Notes under the pieces: model-generated | Told to the model about the DNA's origin: nothing | Databases searched by the model: none | The model's input: the letters and a program-made list of their open reading frames with translations, nothing else | Program-made: the position numbers and the translations under genes | Part shown: positions 22,876 to 33,571 of the stretch, piece after piece | Numbering within the stretch: the first letter of the stretch is position 1 | Layout: each line of letters starts with the position of its first letter | Origin: Favolaschia claudopus | Taxonomy: Eukaryota; Basidiomycota; Agaricomycetes; Agaricales; Mycenaceae | Assembly (NCBI GenBank): GCA_037176885.1 | Contig: JAWWNJ010000088.1 | Location: 248,001-312,000 of the forward strand | DNA length: 64,000 nt | Direction: 5' to 3'

Positions 22876-23755
22876 TGTGGGCACTGTGGGACGAAATTTG
22901 TTGTTTCTTGTTGTTGTTTGTTGATTCTCATGCTTCTGCCAGCGCACTTCCAAGTTCCCGACCTCAGCTCACTCAAAGTGCGTGCACTCGCACACTAGTA
23001 CTCTCTCTGCTCACACTTTCCTTCAAGCGTTTCCACCACCCCCGCCCGACTCGATCTCCTCACTGTCGCCGCCGACGAACGGAGGTGCGTCGTCGCCACC
23101 TCGGTCCTCATTTGGATCCCCACTTGACTCATGCGTGCTCTACGTCGACTCAGACAGCGCCAACGCTTACCTCGACGCACACACCCCACCCCGCTTCTCC
23201 CCGCTCCTCCGCACCGACGTTCACCCTGCCATCAAAATTGCACCCAGCGCCTAGACCCGCGCGCGCTTGCTCAAAAACGTCGTAAGTCTCTCCTCGAGAT
23301 GAAGAGAAATCAAAATATGCTTACCTTCCATCTCAGACTCATAGCCCAGCTACCGCGCGCGTAGCCCGCGCTCGATGCTGCCACGTCAATTGGCGCTCAA
23401 GTCGTCCTACACACGGGGACATGGGGATTTGAGAGACCGCGAAAAAAGCAAAGGTGCGTCGGCATGACCACTTCCGTTTCCGTTTGCTGACCGACGACGC
23501 CGCCCCCCGCCGTCTCTCTCCCACACCCTCTACCCCCACTCTCCCGCCTTCCCGACGCGGCCGCTACCCGCCCGACATGCGCACGCTACGTGCCTCTAAA
23601 ATCCCCGCCAATCCCAAGTACTTCAAATCTCACCACCGCCGCCCTTCACTCCTGCAATTTCGCTCTAAACTCCACCTTCAACCTTGCCCCCGCGCGCCGT
23701 CTCCGCTGCCGTCTCCTGCGACGCTCTCAACGACGCTGTCGGCGCTGCGCGCGCC

Positions 23756-24025
23756 GTTTCGCTCGGAAACGCACTAGCATCAAATACAAAGTGAGTTCTC
23801 TCGTTCTTGACGCCGCACGGAACGGAATTACTCACCAGCGTACCCAGACCAACGCCGCGCTAGCCGATACCGCCCTCCTCGTCACCGTCAACGCCAACGC
23901 CGTCGTCTAGGCGCTACGCGCCGACTTGCCCGGAAACTCTCGCTAGAATTAAATCAAAGTGAGTTCATTCAATTCAGTGACGAACGGAACGGAACGCCTC
24001 ACCAAGTAAACAGATCAACGTCGTG
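23756..24025 (+). repeat. Two direct exon/intron-like units, plus strand
   Basis: The sequences at about 23760-23809 and 23925-23965 share a block CGGAAAC..CTAG..TCAAA followed by the donor AAAGTGAGTTC. Each continues with an intron-like part containing CGGAACGGAA, then an acceptor (CAG at about 23850 and 24014) and ATCAACG/ACCAACG. Spacing is about 160 bp. Confidence 0.6.
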
Positions 24026-24229
24026 TTCGCGCTCGGGAAGGAAATTACCGGGAAAACAAGAAGAGAAGGGAGGTCGATGCGTGCGCGCACGAACGCGTTC
24101 GCGGCGGGAAGCGAATGAGCCGGCGGGATGGAACGGCGGGTCTGGAAGCCGGAATGAGACGAGGCGAAGTCAGTAGCGTATTGTACTGTACTGTATCTAC
24201 AATGTAAGTAGCTAATCCAATTGGATAAA

Positions 24230-24700
24230 ATGAAGTTCTTGTCAAAATCTGTGGGTTGAATCGTCAGTAATTGAATAGCACACGGCGGCGTACGACTCGA
24301 TTGAATTGAGTTCAAATGCAATTGAAACGAAAGAAAGGCAAACTCGCCTGCATTGACTCGAAGCTGCCAATTCCGAGGGCGCGAGGTGAGTTGAGCGGGG
24401 TTGAGATTTTGAAGAAGACGAGTCATGAACCGTGCGCTGAGTTGTGTTATCAGCGCACGAGGAAATGAAGACCATGAAAACTTACCTCTGGAGCCATAAT
24501 AAGTAGCGGTGTATGAGTTGAGTTGAGTTGAGTTGAAATGAATCAAAGGTAACGAAAGAAAAGGAAGCTCACTTGACTTGAATTGGAGGTGGAGCGCCCA
24601 AAGCCGCAAGAGATGAGTGATTAAGCGTGTGCTGAGTGGCATGGTCAGCGCGAGGAAATGAAGAAGGTGAATGGAAAGATTCTAGTTACTTACCTCCGAG
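24230..24700 (-). repeat. Exon/intron-like tandem units, minus strand
   Basis: On the minus strand the motif TTCATTTCCTCG(TG)CGCTGA followed by CACTCAGC/CAACTCAGC occurs twice, about 190-220 bp apart. Each copy leads to a GTGAGC- or GCGAGT-type donor and CCTTTCTTTCGTT, then TCAACTC/CAATTC runs. A short TTGAG microsatellite (AGTTGAGTTGAGTTGAG) lies at 24512-24535. Confidence 0.55.
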
Positions 24701-25097
24701 TGAGAACTTCGCCTGACTTCAATTCAATGGAATCCGGATTGCATTGAATCGTTACAAAGAAGTCTTGCGCAGGTGAATTTGAACATGCAAGATGAAGTTG
24801 AATTTTGAAAATTGATACAGAAATGAACGAAATGAAGTTGATTCAGAACTCACCTTATTAGAGAGTTCGATTCATCGATGCAAACCATAGACTCAAACTT
24901 GAAGTCAGCATTGTAGATGTTCATGCTGGATAGAGAGAACGCGGACGAGCTAGAGATCAAACACAAGTGAGTCAATTAGTTTGAATCGATTTGAACGAAA
25001 GAAAGAAAGGGAAGATTACCTCGAGGTGAATTGATATACGTTAATCAAGCTTGCTTCAGTTCGGTTTGATTGTCTAGTTGAAACTGTTGACGCCACG

Positions 25098-25910
25098 CTG
25101 GGGAAAAGGAAGGTTAAAGTCGACTCGAGTCAAGATGAAGGAAGGTGAATTTCACTTACTTGAATCAATACAAGAATGGTACCTTGGACGGTATAGGCGC
25201 CCGCGCGCGCGATTCATCCGGGCATAGATTTGCCCTTCGAAATTCATGTCAGACAGAGTAAGGAATTGAAATTAAACATACCTGAGACAAAACCGGCATA
25301 GTTTCGGCGTCTAGGATGTAAAAGAACGAGGTCAGTATCGATTCGAGTTGTGGATAGAGATAGAATTTGAATACGTACCGGCATGATTTCGGTATACGTT
25401 CAATTGTGTAGGTACGCTCGAGCGCGATTCAACCCGGCATAGGTTTGGCCTGCGAAATTCAAATCAATGATCAGAGTAAGTAATTGGAATAGAACGTACC
25501 TGAGACGAAACTAGCATACTTTCGGCGTCAAACGTGCATTACACGGAACGGAGTGGCATGGTCTTGGCATCTGGGGTATTCAAGAGTGAAGTCAGTATCA
25601 GATTGTTTAGAAAACTACAAAGAGTTGGACATACCTGGTAGTATATCGGCATAGTTTCGGTATCGGGCCCAACTGAGGGATTCAACGAAAGCCTAGCAAG
25701 AAAATCAAGTCAGACCGTCAATAATCGGATTAAGGAATCGAAGTCAAACGTACCTGAGGCAAAGCGGCGTAGTTTCAGCGCTGAAGTCGAAACGCAAAGG
25801 AGGCCGGAGCCGCAGAGATCTAATTTCGGGCTTGAGAGTTTCAAAGAGTCAAGTCAGGATCTGTTTGTGTAGAGAAGCACAAGGAGCCAGACGTACAAGC
25901 ATAGTTTCTG
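25098..25910 (-). repeat. Microexon-like array with CCGAAACTATGCCGG motif
   Basis: On the minus strand I can place six consecutive GT-AG introns: 25693-25753, 25571-25634, 25450-25499, 25311-25378, 25235-25281 and 25098-25159. Donors are GTACGT, GTATGT or GTAAGT. Intervening exon-like blocks are 58, 71, 71, 29 and 75 nt. At least seven variants of CCGAAACTATGCCGG or AAACCTATGCCGGG lie within the blocks, several directly before CAG|GT. Block lengths and stop codons exclude one continuous frame. The same array is present 10,696 bp downstream. Confidence 0.7.
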
Positions 25911-28900
25911 TTACACTGTAACATTTACAGTCTCGCGCAAACGAACGTTCAAACTCTTTACTTGGATTAGAGTTACAACTTGAAAGCCCCTTGAAGATTC
26001 ATACTCACCCGGGCTTAATTGAATCAAACTCAACAAAAATGAACCCGACAGTCGCTGACCAAGTCAATCCTAAACGATTCACTCAGTCAACGAAGAGAAA
26101 TGAAGGGAAAAGTCGGCTGGGCCAGGCTCACCGAAGATCCCCGAGACAGCGCCGAAGTCAATCCTGGTTAGAGTTTTGAATACTTACTTGACATGACCGC
26201 GTCCCATTGAAGGGATAGGTTGAACGAGACTATTAGAATGGCCAGTATTCGTTGATAATAGCAGTAGTAAAGCTTACCTAGACAGCCGAAATGTGCATCT
26301 CAGGAAGTCATTCAAACGGTCAGTAATTCAAAGATGAAATAGTCAATAAGGAAGTCACTCACCTTAGTAGACAGTCGAAATGTGCATCTCATGCAGTTCA
26401 AAAGTGAATACAAGCTGAAGGTAAGGTCAATCAAGGCTTACTCTAAGGAATTGAAGCACTCACCTATACAAATTCTTCGAAATGCTTGAGGATTAGTTCG
26501 TTGTTGAAGGAGTCGCAATTTGAAGCACACAGATAGCGCATAAAGAAGAGAAGCAAAACTATTGAAAGGTCAGCAATCCTTTGAACGAGGAAAGACGACA
26601 ATGTACTCACTGATCATTGAACAAATTGAAGTGGTAGTAGTAGAAGAATTCAGTGAGGCGGTGAACTTGAATAGAAAAGCAATAGAGCAGAGTAAATCAT
26701 TGTCTAGAATTGAAAGAGAGTAAGAGTTAGTTGAATGAAAGAGAGAGAGACAAAGGTAAAGTCACAAACGGCATTGATAGTCAACGAAAGAGTTAAGGAT
26801 GGGCGAAAACCGAATAAAGCCGAAGCCCGAGTTGAAGGACGAAAGCGTTGAAATGAAGGAATCGAAAGGGAAGTGAAGAGTTTTGAAGGCAAGTTGAATA
26901 GAGGTTTGAATAGAAATAAGTCAATAGACTCACAAGTATCAGCGAAACGGCGTTGAGCAAGATTAAAGTCAAGATAGACTTGAAGTCTAATTGAAATTGA
27001 AGTCAGCTTCGAATTGAACGGGGAATAGAACAAATAGAACATGCAAACGAAGTTTGATAGAGTTCCTTGAAGCAATGAAGTCGATGGGTTGAGTTGACAA
27101 AAAGGCCAGGTTAGAGTAAACTCACAAGTCATCGTTGAGCGAGTTGAAGGCAGATAGCTTGAAGTGAATAGAATAGCAAAGTCAAAGGACTTCGAGGAGC
27201 TGAAGGCAAGAGGAGAATGAACCCTAGAGTAGGGTTGAACGAGGTCGCAGGGCGATAGGTCAAGTCAACGACGCACCTGGTATATATACCCGTCCCCAGC
27301 AATTGCCGAACGGCACCCAACTCGACGAGTTTGCGCGCAAATCACCCCATTCACGGCAGCCGTGGCCGCGCGTCCACATCGTACGATTCTGCAGCATACG
27401 TAGCGTTGGTTCCGCAGCACTTGCCAAGCGGAAGACGGCGAGGTGGGTTGGTAATGGGACGGGGATTCAATTGGAAGAAAATATTCGTAAGTGCATTGGA
27501 ACCGCATAGAAGCAGTTACGCACCTTCCTGATTGTTTCAGACAAGCATCTCATCAGTCCACAGCCCCGCCGAAGTCCGAGGAGGGGGATTTGCATGGCGG
27601 AGAGCGGAGTTTTCAGGGACATGCAGGAATATCAATTCGAGTGATTTGACGCCCTCTGAGGCCGCGCGCAGTGCCCAGGGTGCAGTGAGATGCTGTTCAA
27701 ATTTTTTGAGGCATGTACTAGTAGAATATGTCAGCTGTACATGGGTGTATAAGCGAAATAGGTGGGAAACGCACCGAAATTCAATTCCAATTCGTTCCGG
27801 CTCCAATCACCTCGAAATTCTCCCCGCTGTCGCGCAGTAACCAAGGAGGGTGATTTCGGTTATCCTGACGTGATGGGAAGACGTACCTGGGCACCAGACC
27901 CCCGATTTTTGCAAAAACCTCGTAACCGTCGTTTCCGGCATTTCCGCGTTCCCAGAGGCCAAATGGAGCCACATAGCCGTTGCTTGAAGTGTCAGCATCG
28001 AGTTGGTGAGTTTTGAAGTCGAGTGAGGTCGTAGTTGCGCCGCTGGCGAAAACGAACATGGACGTTGAGAGCAGCAACGTGACATTTCCCCGTTTAGGCT
28101 TCTGGACGAGTGAAATTCCCTTCCGGCGAAAACCAACATGACTGATTGCGTGACGCGGTGACGCGTCACTCTTTGTTTTTTGCCAGCACACCGCCGACAA
28201 CTCGGGCTTGGAACGCCGCCGATTCCGCCAAATGTCTGGAAACCAACTCAAAACCGAAACAACGGGTCGCTTCACTCAGGTATCTCGGTGACTTGGCGCT
28301 ACTTGGCGGCTTACGCGCACAAGAAGCTGATGGGCCGTGAAGTCTTCGAATCTTGTCAACAAAGTCCTAAGCGATGTCGCGTGCTCTTATTTTCTGGTTG
28401 CTTATTGGCTGGAACGCGTTTGCTAAGCTTTGTTCTGTTCTCAAAATCTGGGTCTAATTTTGTAGGGCTGGGTGGGCTTCTACTTGGCGGCGCGTCAAAC
28501 GCGCCGCTTCAAACTTCTTCACTTTTTCCAGCGCGACGTTGACGCGGAAATCACATCGACGGGCAAATTCAATTCCCATCACAACGTTATTCAGTCCGCG
28601 CCACTCCGTCGTCCCTTCTGTGTTTTGTCTGTTTCTGTTTTCTCTCGTCTTACCTCTGGGAGTGAGGCATCTCTAAATTGTGGGTCATTCACCTGTCTCA
28701 GCAGTAGAAATGGTGAGGAATTGAAGGAACTTGAATTCAGGGCGGCGCTCAACACGCGCGAATCGCGTCGGACTTATCAGCTTCGAAGAAGGTTGATCCA
28801 CCACAAACAAATTTCAATGATTTTGTTGTGAAGGAGCCGTTCAGCCGACGCCGTTTGAGCAAGGTACAAACTAACAAGACCAAACTCGACCTTCTTCCTT

Positions 28901-29035
28901 TCCACCACCACAACCCCCCCACTTTCCCTCTTCAAAAATTCCCTTCGTGATTTTTCCTCCCCGCTCCTTCCACCTCGCCTTCTCAATTCACCTCCTCAGC
29001 AGCCTGTCTCATCACGAACCCCGCCGATGATGCAT

Positions 29036-30130
29036 CAACAGGACGTATCATCGTCCCGCGAGCGGGACTTGAAGTAAATTTTCACCTACTTGACATTTTT
29101 GCTCATTTTGACGCCTTTTTTCACCAGGATTTGGCCGCCGGCAGGTTAACCCCGCCCCCGACGCGTAAAACAACGGATTTCACACCCGCCCACCGAATGC
29201 GCCGCCGCCGCTGCGCCGCGCAGCGGCGCTATCGCGTCTACACGACGTATCAACTTCCCGCGAGCGGGACTGTGTCAAGTAAGTTCTCCTTTGCTTCACA
29301 TTTTTCATTTTTTGACACCTTTTTTCAAAGGTTTCAGCTGCCGGCAGGCTAACAGCGCCTCCGACGCATACAGCAGCGAGTTCCCCGTCCACCTCGCCAA
29401 CGTTCTGCTGTTGGGGCCATCGCCGCCGCGCCGCGAAGCGGCGGCGCATAGCCTTGAGTGTATAGATTCTCTTCCCGCGAGCGGGACTTCAAGTAAGTCA
29501 CTTTTTCTTTCACTTTTTCAATCATTTGACGCGTTTTTTCGAGAAATTTCGGCTGCCGGCAGGCTAGTCCCGCCCTCGACGCGTATAGCAGCGGATACAA
29601 CACCTGCCTCGCAAGTCCTTTGTCATTGCCATCGTCCCAGGCGCGCCGCGAAGCGGCGCGCTATGGCTTTGACTATATATATCTTCGTCCCGCGAGCGGG
29701 GCTTTCGGTATGTCTTTCTCACCTCATTTCTTCTCTCTTTTGACCCATTTTCCTCCAGGCTTTCAGCCGCCGGCAGGCAAATTCGCGCCCCCAATGAGAC
29801 AACCAGCGTATGTCAGCGCCCTTGACCAACCCCACCGTCGTCACCGCCGCTGTGCCGCGAAGCGGCGGCATACCTTTGACTATACGTATCGCCGTCCGGC
29901 GAGTAGCTATCCTGGTAAAAGTTCTTTTCTTCGCTTTACGTTCTCTTTGTCTTCCGATTATTCTGCCAAGGTTTTACGATACGCCACCGTTTTCCTGACG
30001 TCGCTTAAGTTGGAGATGAGGTAAGATTTCGGCTCTCTTCTCCCATCCCAGACCTTTCACCATCCCTATCACATCCGTCCACGTCGATGACTATATGTAT
30101 CGACGTCCCGCGAGCGGGGCTTTCTTCCCA
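29036..30130 (+). repeat. 210-bp tandem exon/intron-like array with GC hairpins
   Basis: Five to six units with a period of about 210 bp. Introns are read at 29074-29127, 29279-29330, 29493-29543 and 29708-29758 (51-54 nt), with exon-like blocks of 151, 162, 164 and 156 nt. Each block starts near GCCGGCAGGC, carries a hairpin with stem GCCGC and loop GAA (CCGCGAAGCGGC), and ends with a second hairpin CCCGCGAGCGGG just before the donor. The second hairpin occurs at 29055, 29257, 29474, 29689, 29896 (degenerate) and 30107. Translation of block ends gives similar peptides (YIYLRPASGAF, YTYRRPASSYPG), but upstream frames shift between blocks. Confidence 0.75.
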
Positions 30131-30332
30131 TATAGGAGCTAGCTTTGATTCTAGTTTCTTCTATTGAACTTATTTCTTCCAGGTTCCATTCATGCCCTCC
30201 AGTTCAACGCTCAATTTCACAACTCAATATTTCGTCTTCCGCCAAACACCATCTCCAAACCCTGCTGTACGTTCTCCCACATACTTCACACGTTTTCTAG
30301 ACTCATTTCTTGCGTTCAGAATCAAAAATCTT

Positions 30333-30838
30333 CCGCTGCGCGGCGCTTGTCATCGACACCGCCTCTCAAATCGAAATTCGATTTCTGAGCGTCCGCCGAG
30401 CGACGCTATCAGCAGGTCTTCAGGTGTGTTTCTCCTATTGTTCTGACTGTTTTCCTGCTAATCATAATGTTCCAGAAATTTTGCTTTCCGCTGCGCGGCG
30501 CAACTCCTCGACGCCGAGACCGCCCTTTCGAAATTTGAGATTTCCCTTTCCCGCGAGCAAGGCTTTGAGCTCAGCGGTGTTCTGGTGCGTACATCCACGG
30601 ATTCAAAGCGTTTTTGAGCTGATTTTGAGTGCAAGATTTCTTTTCTTTCCGCTGCGCGGCCAACTTGATTCAAGTCTGTCAACTTGTGAACTTGGCAAAG
30701 TGCCCATCAACGCCGAAGCAAATTTTCTCCGCTGCGCGGCTCTGTTTGTACGTATATACTCCTCTCTCATCGGTTCTCATTCCTGCCTAACCTTGCGAGT
30801 ACATGCCCTTTTTTCCTCCGCTGCGCGGCGCCGTCAAC
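30333..30838 (+). repeat. Five CCGCTGCGCGG hairpins after pyrimidine tracts
   Basis: The 11-mer CCGCTGCGCGG occurs at 30333, 30488, 30649, 30729 and 30828. Each copy follows a TTTCTTT-like run and most are followed by C/G-rich sequence with CGACG. The setting resembles the start of an exon behind a polypyrimidine tract. Identical copies lie 10,696 bp downstream (41029-41534). Confidence 0.7.
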
Positions 30839-31461
30839 GACATCTCGATTTCTTACAAGATACTGCTAGACTCCTTCAAGTTATCCGCCACTTGAATTTG
30901 GTGAGTTGCTCTTATCTTTATTTTCTGCTTTTGCCATGCTTTGACTCTGACTGCTCGAAGGACTTGGGACTTCAAATTCCACGGGTTCCACGCGGACTTG
31001 AAATTTACACAGGTGAGTATGACTTCAAATTTTCACTATGTACAGCACACTTCAGGGCCTTTGCCCCGGGTAGTCAGTATCTAGATCTGTACTTTACCAG
31101 ATCCCCGTCCCCGATTAGCGTAGATCTGAGACGCTGAAACAGGCCGGGAAACGGGCTTCGTAAGGGTGTAAAATCCAAATTTTCTTCTCGGTTGGAGTTG
31201 TATGTAAATAGTGAATAAATCCCTTTGAGAACAGCTCCGAAAAGATATAAGTTGGGGGCTCCCAAGTCGCTTGCGACCTTGGTCGCGCGGCGAGCTTAGT
31301 CGTGCGGTGAGCGTGTCGGTGGCTGGGAATTGCCTTTTTGGGAAGTCAAAGCGAATTTCATTCAAGCTGGCTACGACAGAGAGGTACACGACGCCATTGG
31401 AACTAGAGCATTTTGTCAGAGAAGAAGTTTATGCCTCCGAACAGCCTGCAGTGTTTTCTCT

Positions 31462-32905
31462 CTACTTCCAATCTACCCTTACAAGCGGCGTATCATACAA
31501 ATCCGCCCCATTCGGTGCAGGCCGCGTTTTCGTCCATGTCTGCATAAATTAGGATACTCAGCTCTTCTCTATATCCTTGATAAACGCGGTAGTCCACCAC
31601 ATACCAAGAAAATATAATTTCCCGTCCCGTCCGTCAAACTGGGATGCGCGATCGCAGAATACGCAGGAAGACTGCCGTTGCCCACTGCACCGCTGTAGAA
31701 TAACTGCAAAGACATGATGTGAGGCACGAACTGGGCAAGCGTGTCAGAAAAGAAAACGTACTTGTGCAGGAGTCCAAGGCCCCTCAGCTTTGGGCGACGT
31801 TGAGACGTAGAAATTGGCGTTAGGGAAGAAGTCTCCACCGATCCAGACGAATGACTTGGCTTGACTGAGAAGAGAAGAAACGAAAACAATGCGGCAACCT
31901 ACTTCCCATTTCGGAGACCAGTAGATCGTTCCCTGAATTGCGCTGGTATTTTCCAGGACTATGGACGTATCGTTAAGGAGGGGCGCATTTCGTGTCCAAG
32001 CTGCCAAAGAGAAATAAATATAGCCGTATGTTGAGAGACTCAGAGAGGGAACATACCGCCATTGACCCAGTATTCATAAGCCTTCTTATCTTCCAGCCGA
32101 CCAAATAGGCCTAATTTTGCGCGTGCGACAGCGAGCTTGCGATTGGGCGTGGCACCATACAGATAAGCCTGGGCCCGATCAATGAGATGATGAAATCAAT
32201 ATCGAATCCTTCACTCACATATCCATTGTGCAACACACTCCCAGCACTCCCATACCCAATCTCCGTTCTAGACCAGAACGCACTAACCTCCACCTTCGTC
32301 GTCGGAAGCTGTGGACCGGCATGCGCGGAGGTGACGCGGTAAAGTGAGTATCCGTCAGTCTGCACTACAGCTAACCCGGAAAGCTGCTGCCGCGCGATGA
32401 ACGCGTAGGCATTCACGGCGCCGAGCACGCCAGTGCTAGTGACAACGGGGCCTGTATCCGGCCAACCGACCCAGCGAGAGTCGCCGCAGAGGCCGAGCGG
32501 CGGGCATTCATCTGCTTCGAGCTTGTAGAAAAGTTCGCCGACGTTTTGCGGGGGTGAGAGTGTGAGGTTTTGTGGGTTGCGAGGAGAGCTTGGTAGGGTG
32601 GAAAAGGATGCGGTGTTGGCTATGGATGGGTCGACTGGATTTCCATCGGGCTGAAACGTTTGCGAGTCGCGGCACGTCCAGAGCTGGTAAGGAGTGTCGG
32701 ATTCGAGCGAGGAAAAACCGAAAGAAAAGGAACTCACCACGACACTTGGGGTCCAGCGACTCGAGCTGCAAGAGTCGCGATTCAGCTGATCGAGGACGCT
32801 TCCGTAGTTTGTGATTGAGGCGACCTCCGGGGTGACAGTTCGAGCTGCAGCAACGAGAATGCAGGAAAAGACGATGAATCCATAAGAGAGATGTCTACTA
32901 GACAT
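31462..32905 (-). CDS. Secreted propeller-like protein, hybrid copy 2
   Basis: Same gene as at 20759-22209, with the same signal peptide, motifs and splice sites. The 5' two thirds are identical to copy 1; the 3' third (31462 to about 31757) is identical to copy 3, including IFL followed by an intron that is 5 bp longer, and a shortened intron at about 31731-31760 (31 nt against 44 nt in copy 1). The gene is intact and presumably expressed from the same TATATAAT promoter. Its hybrid structure comes from recombination within the coding region, so the encoded protein differs only slightly from both parents. Function unknown; see copy 1 for the propeller reasoning. Confidence 0.7.
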
Positions 32906-33407
32906 GGCCGTCATTTCTTTCTTCGAGGACGGGGAATGGCAAGAAAGAAAGTGACGCCGGGCACGGAGCGCGTCCCACATTATATACCATCTTCTGACCC
33001 AGAGGTGCCTGATGTAGCGCTTCAAAATGCTATATACCTCGCCTGATTTGAAGGTCAGGTGGGCGGGTCAGACTGCTTCGGAAAGTCTCGGTCATGATTT
33101 GGAACATGTCGACTTGGAGACTGAAATAGGAGGCGTTACAAGGTTGAACGCTGAAAACTCCCAAAGAATTGAAGGGAATAAGACACGGAGGGGATCCCAT
33201 CATGGGCTGGTGGATGTTGGGAGAGAGAGGCAAAAGGCAGATCATTATGTCGATCAGCGGGTGAACCCGAAGAACTCTCCCACGCCCGTCGGGTTTGTCG
33301 GGCCGTGGCGATGAGGGCACGTCAATCTCGAAAACGAATGAAAATTGAAACCAAGTTGTCATAAGATTGGGTACATCGAAAGATAAATCGACTGTGTATT
33401 CAAAACA

Positions 33408-33571
33408 TCACTCTGTATGTGTATTATTCCAAAGGGAACGCAACACGAAATCGGCGGGATCGGGACTGGCATTGGTAGACAGCTTCTCGTTCAACACGAA
33501 TCTTACTACAGAACAAGGTTGAAATTTTTCGATGAGTTGTGATGGAGTTGAAGCAGACTCACAGGTTCAAG
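33408..33571 (-). pseudogene. Beta-mannosidase 3' remnant, unit 2
   Basis: An exact copy of the remnant at 22712-22875. It contains the last GH2 beta-mannosidase exon and intron, cut off at the same base. It shows that the truncation preceded the 10.7-kb duplication. Confidence 0.85.

Larger units (their letters stand above)
20726..31428. repeat. Tandem duplication unit 1 (about 10.7 kb)
   Basis: The unit starts at TATGCCTCCGAACAGCC and contains a propeller-like protein gene, a 3' remnant of a beta-mannosidase and an 8.5-kb exon/intron-like array. From about 21061 on, the next unit repeats it at a constant offset of 10,696 bp with no difference that I could find. The first 335 bp differ from units 2 and 3 by substitutions and small indels, for example a 13-bp difference in an intron near 21030. 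Exact identity over ten kilobases points to a very recent event or to an assembly duplication. Confidence 0.93.
22876..31428. other. 8.5-kb exon/intron-like insert, unit 1
   Basis: No continuous protein-coding gene is supported. The segment is a mosaic of tandem blocks, each with spliceosomal-type signals: plus-strand blocks at about 23.5-24.0 kb and 28.9-31.0 kb, minus-strand blocks at about 24.0-28.2 kb. Open frames inside (for example 222 codons at 23974-24642 and 275 codons at 30310-31137) run straight through intron-like segments and are not credible genes. Some blocks do show short protein-like stretches, such as ADTALLVTVNANAVV ending near 23909 and GYVAPFGLWERGNAGNDGYE near 27950 on the minus strand, so part of it may descend from real exons. 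The segment separates the truncated beta-mannosidase from the next propeller gene. Confidence 0.7.

Noticed and set aside
23974..24642. 222-codon minus-strand open frame (and its copy at 34670-35338)
   Set aside because: It runs through intron-like segments of the tandem array and its composition follows the TTCAACTC repeats. No domain is recognisable.
25200..25910. CRISPR-like interpretation of the regularly spaced repeats
   Set aside because: The DNA is eukaryotic, the repeats are imperfect, spacers are not uniform and splice signals explain the structure better.
26704..27132. 142-codon minus-strand frame (FQRFRPSTRASALFGFR...)
   Set aside because: Phe/Leu/Ser-rich reading of the TTGAA/TCAAC repeat texture; overlaps intron-like donors and is duplicated with the array.
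27265..28275. Possible intact gene on the minus strand (GYVAPFGLWERG..., WTRGHGCREWGDL...)
   Set aside because: Protein-like pieces exist, but they sit in different frames, none belongs to a family I know and no complete model can be built; described as possible exon relics.
30310..31137. 275-codon plus-strand open frame (and copy at 41006-41833)
   Set aside because: It crosses the GC-hairpin array; residues such as LRCAAL recur because of the hairpin repeat, not a protein family.
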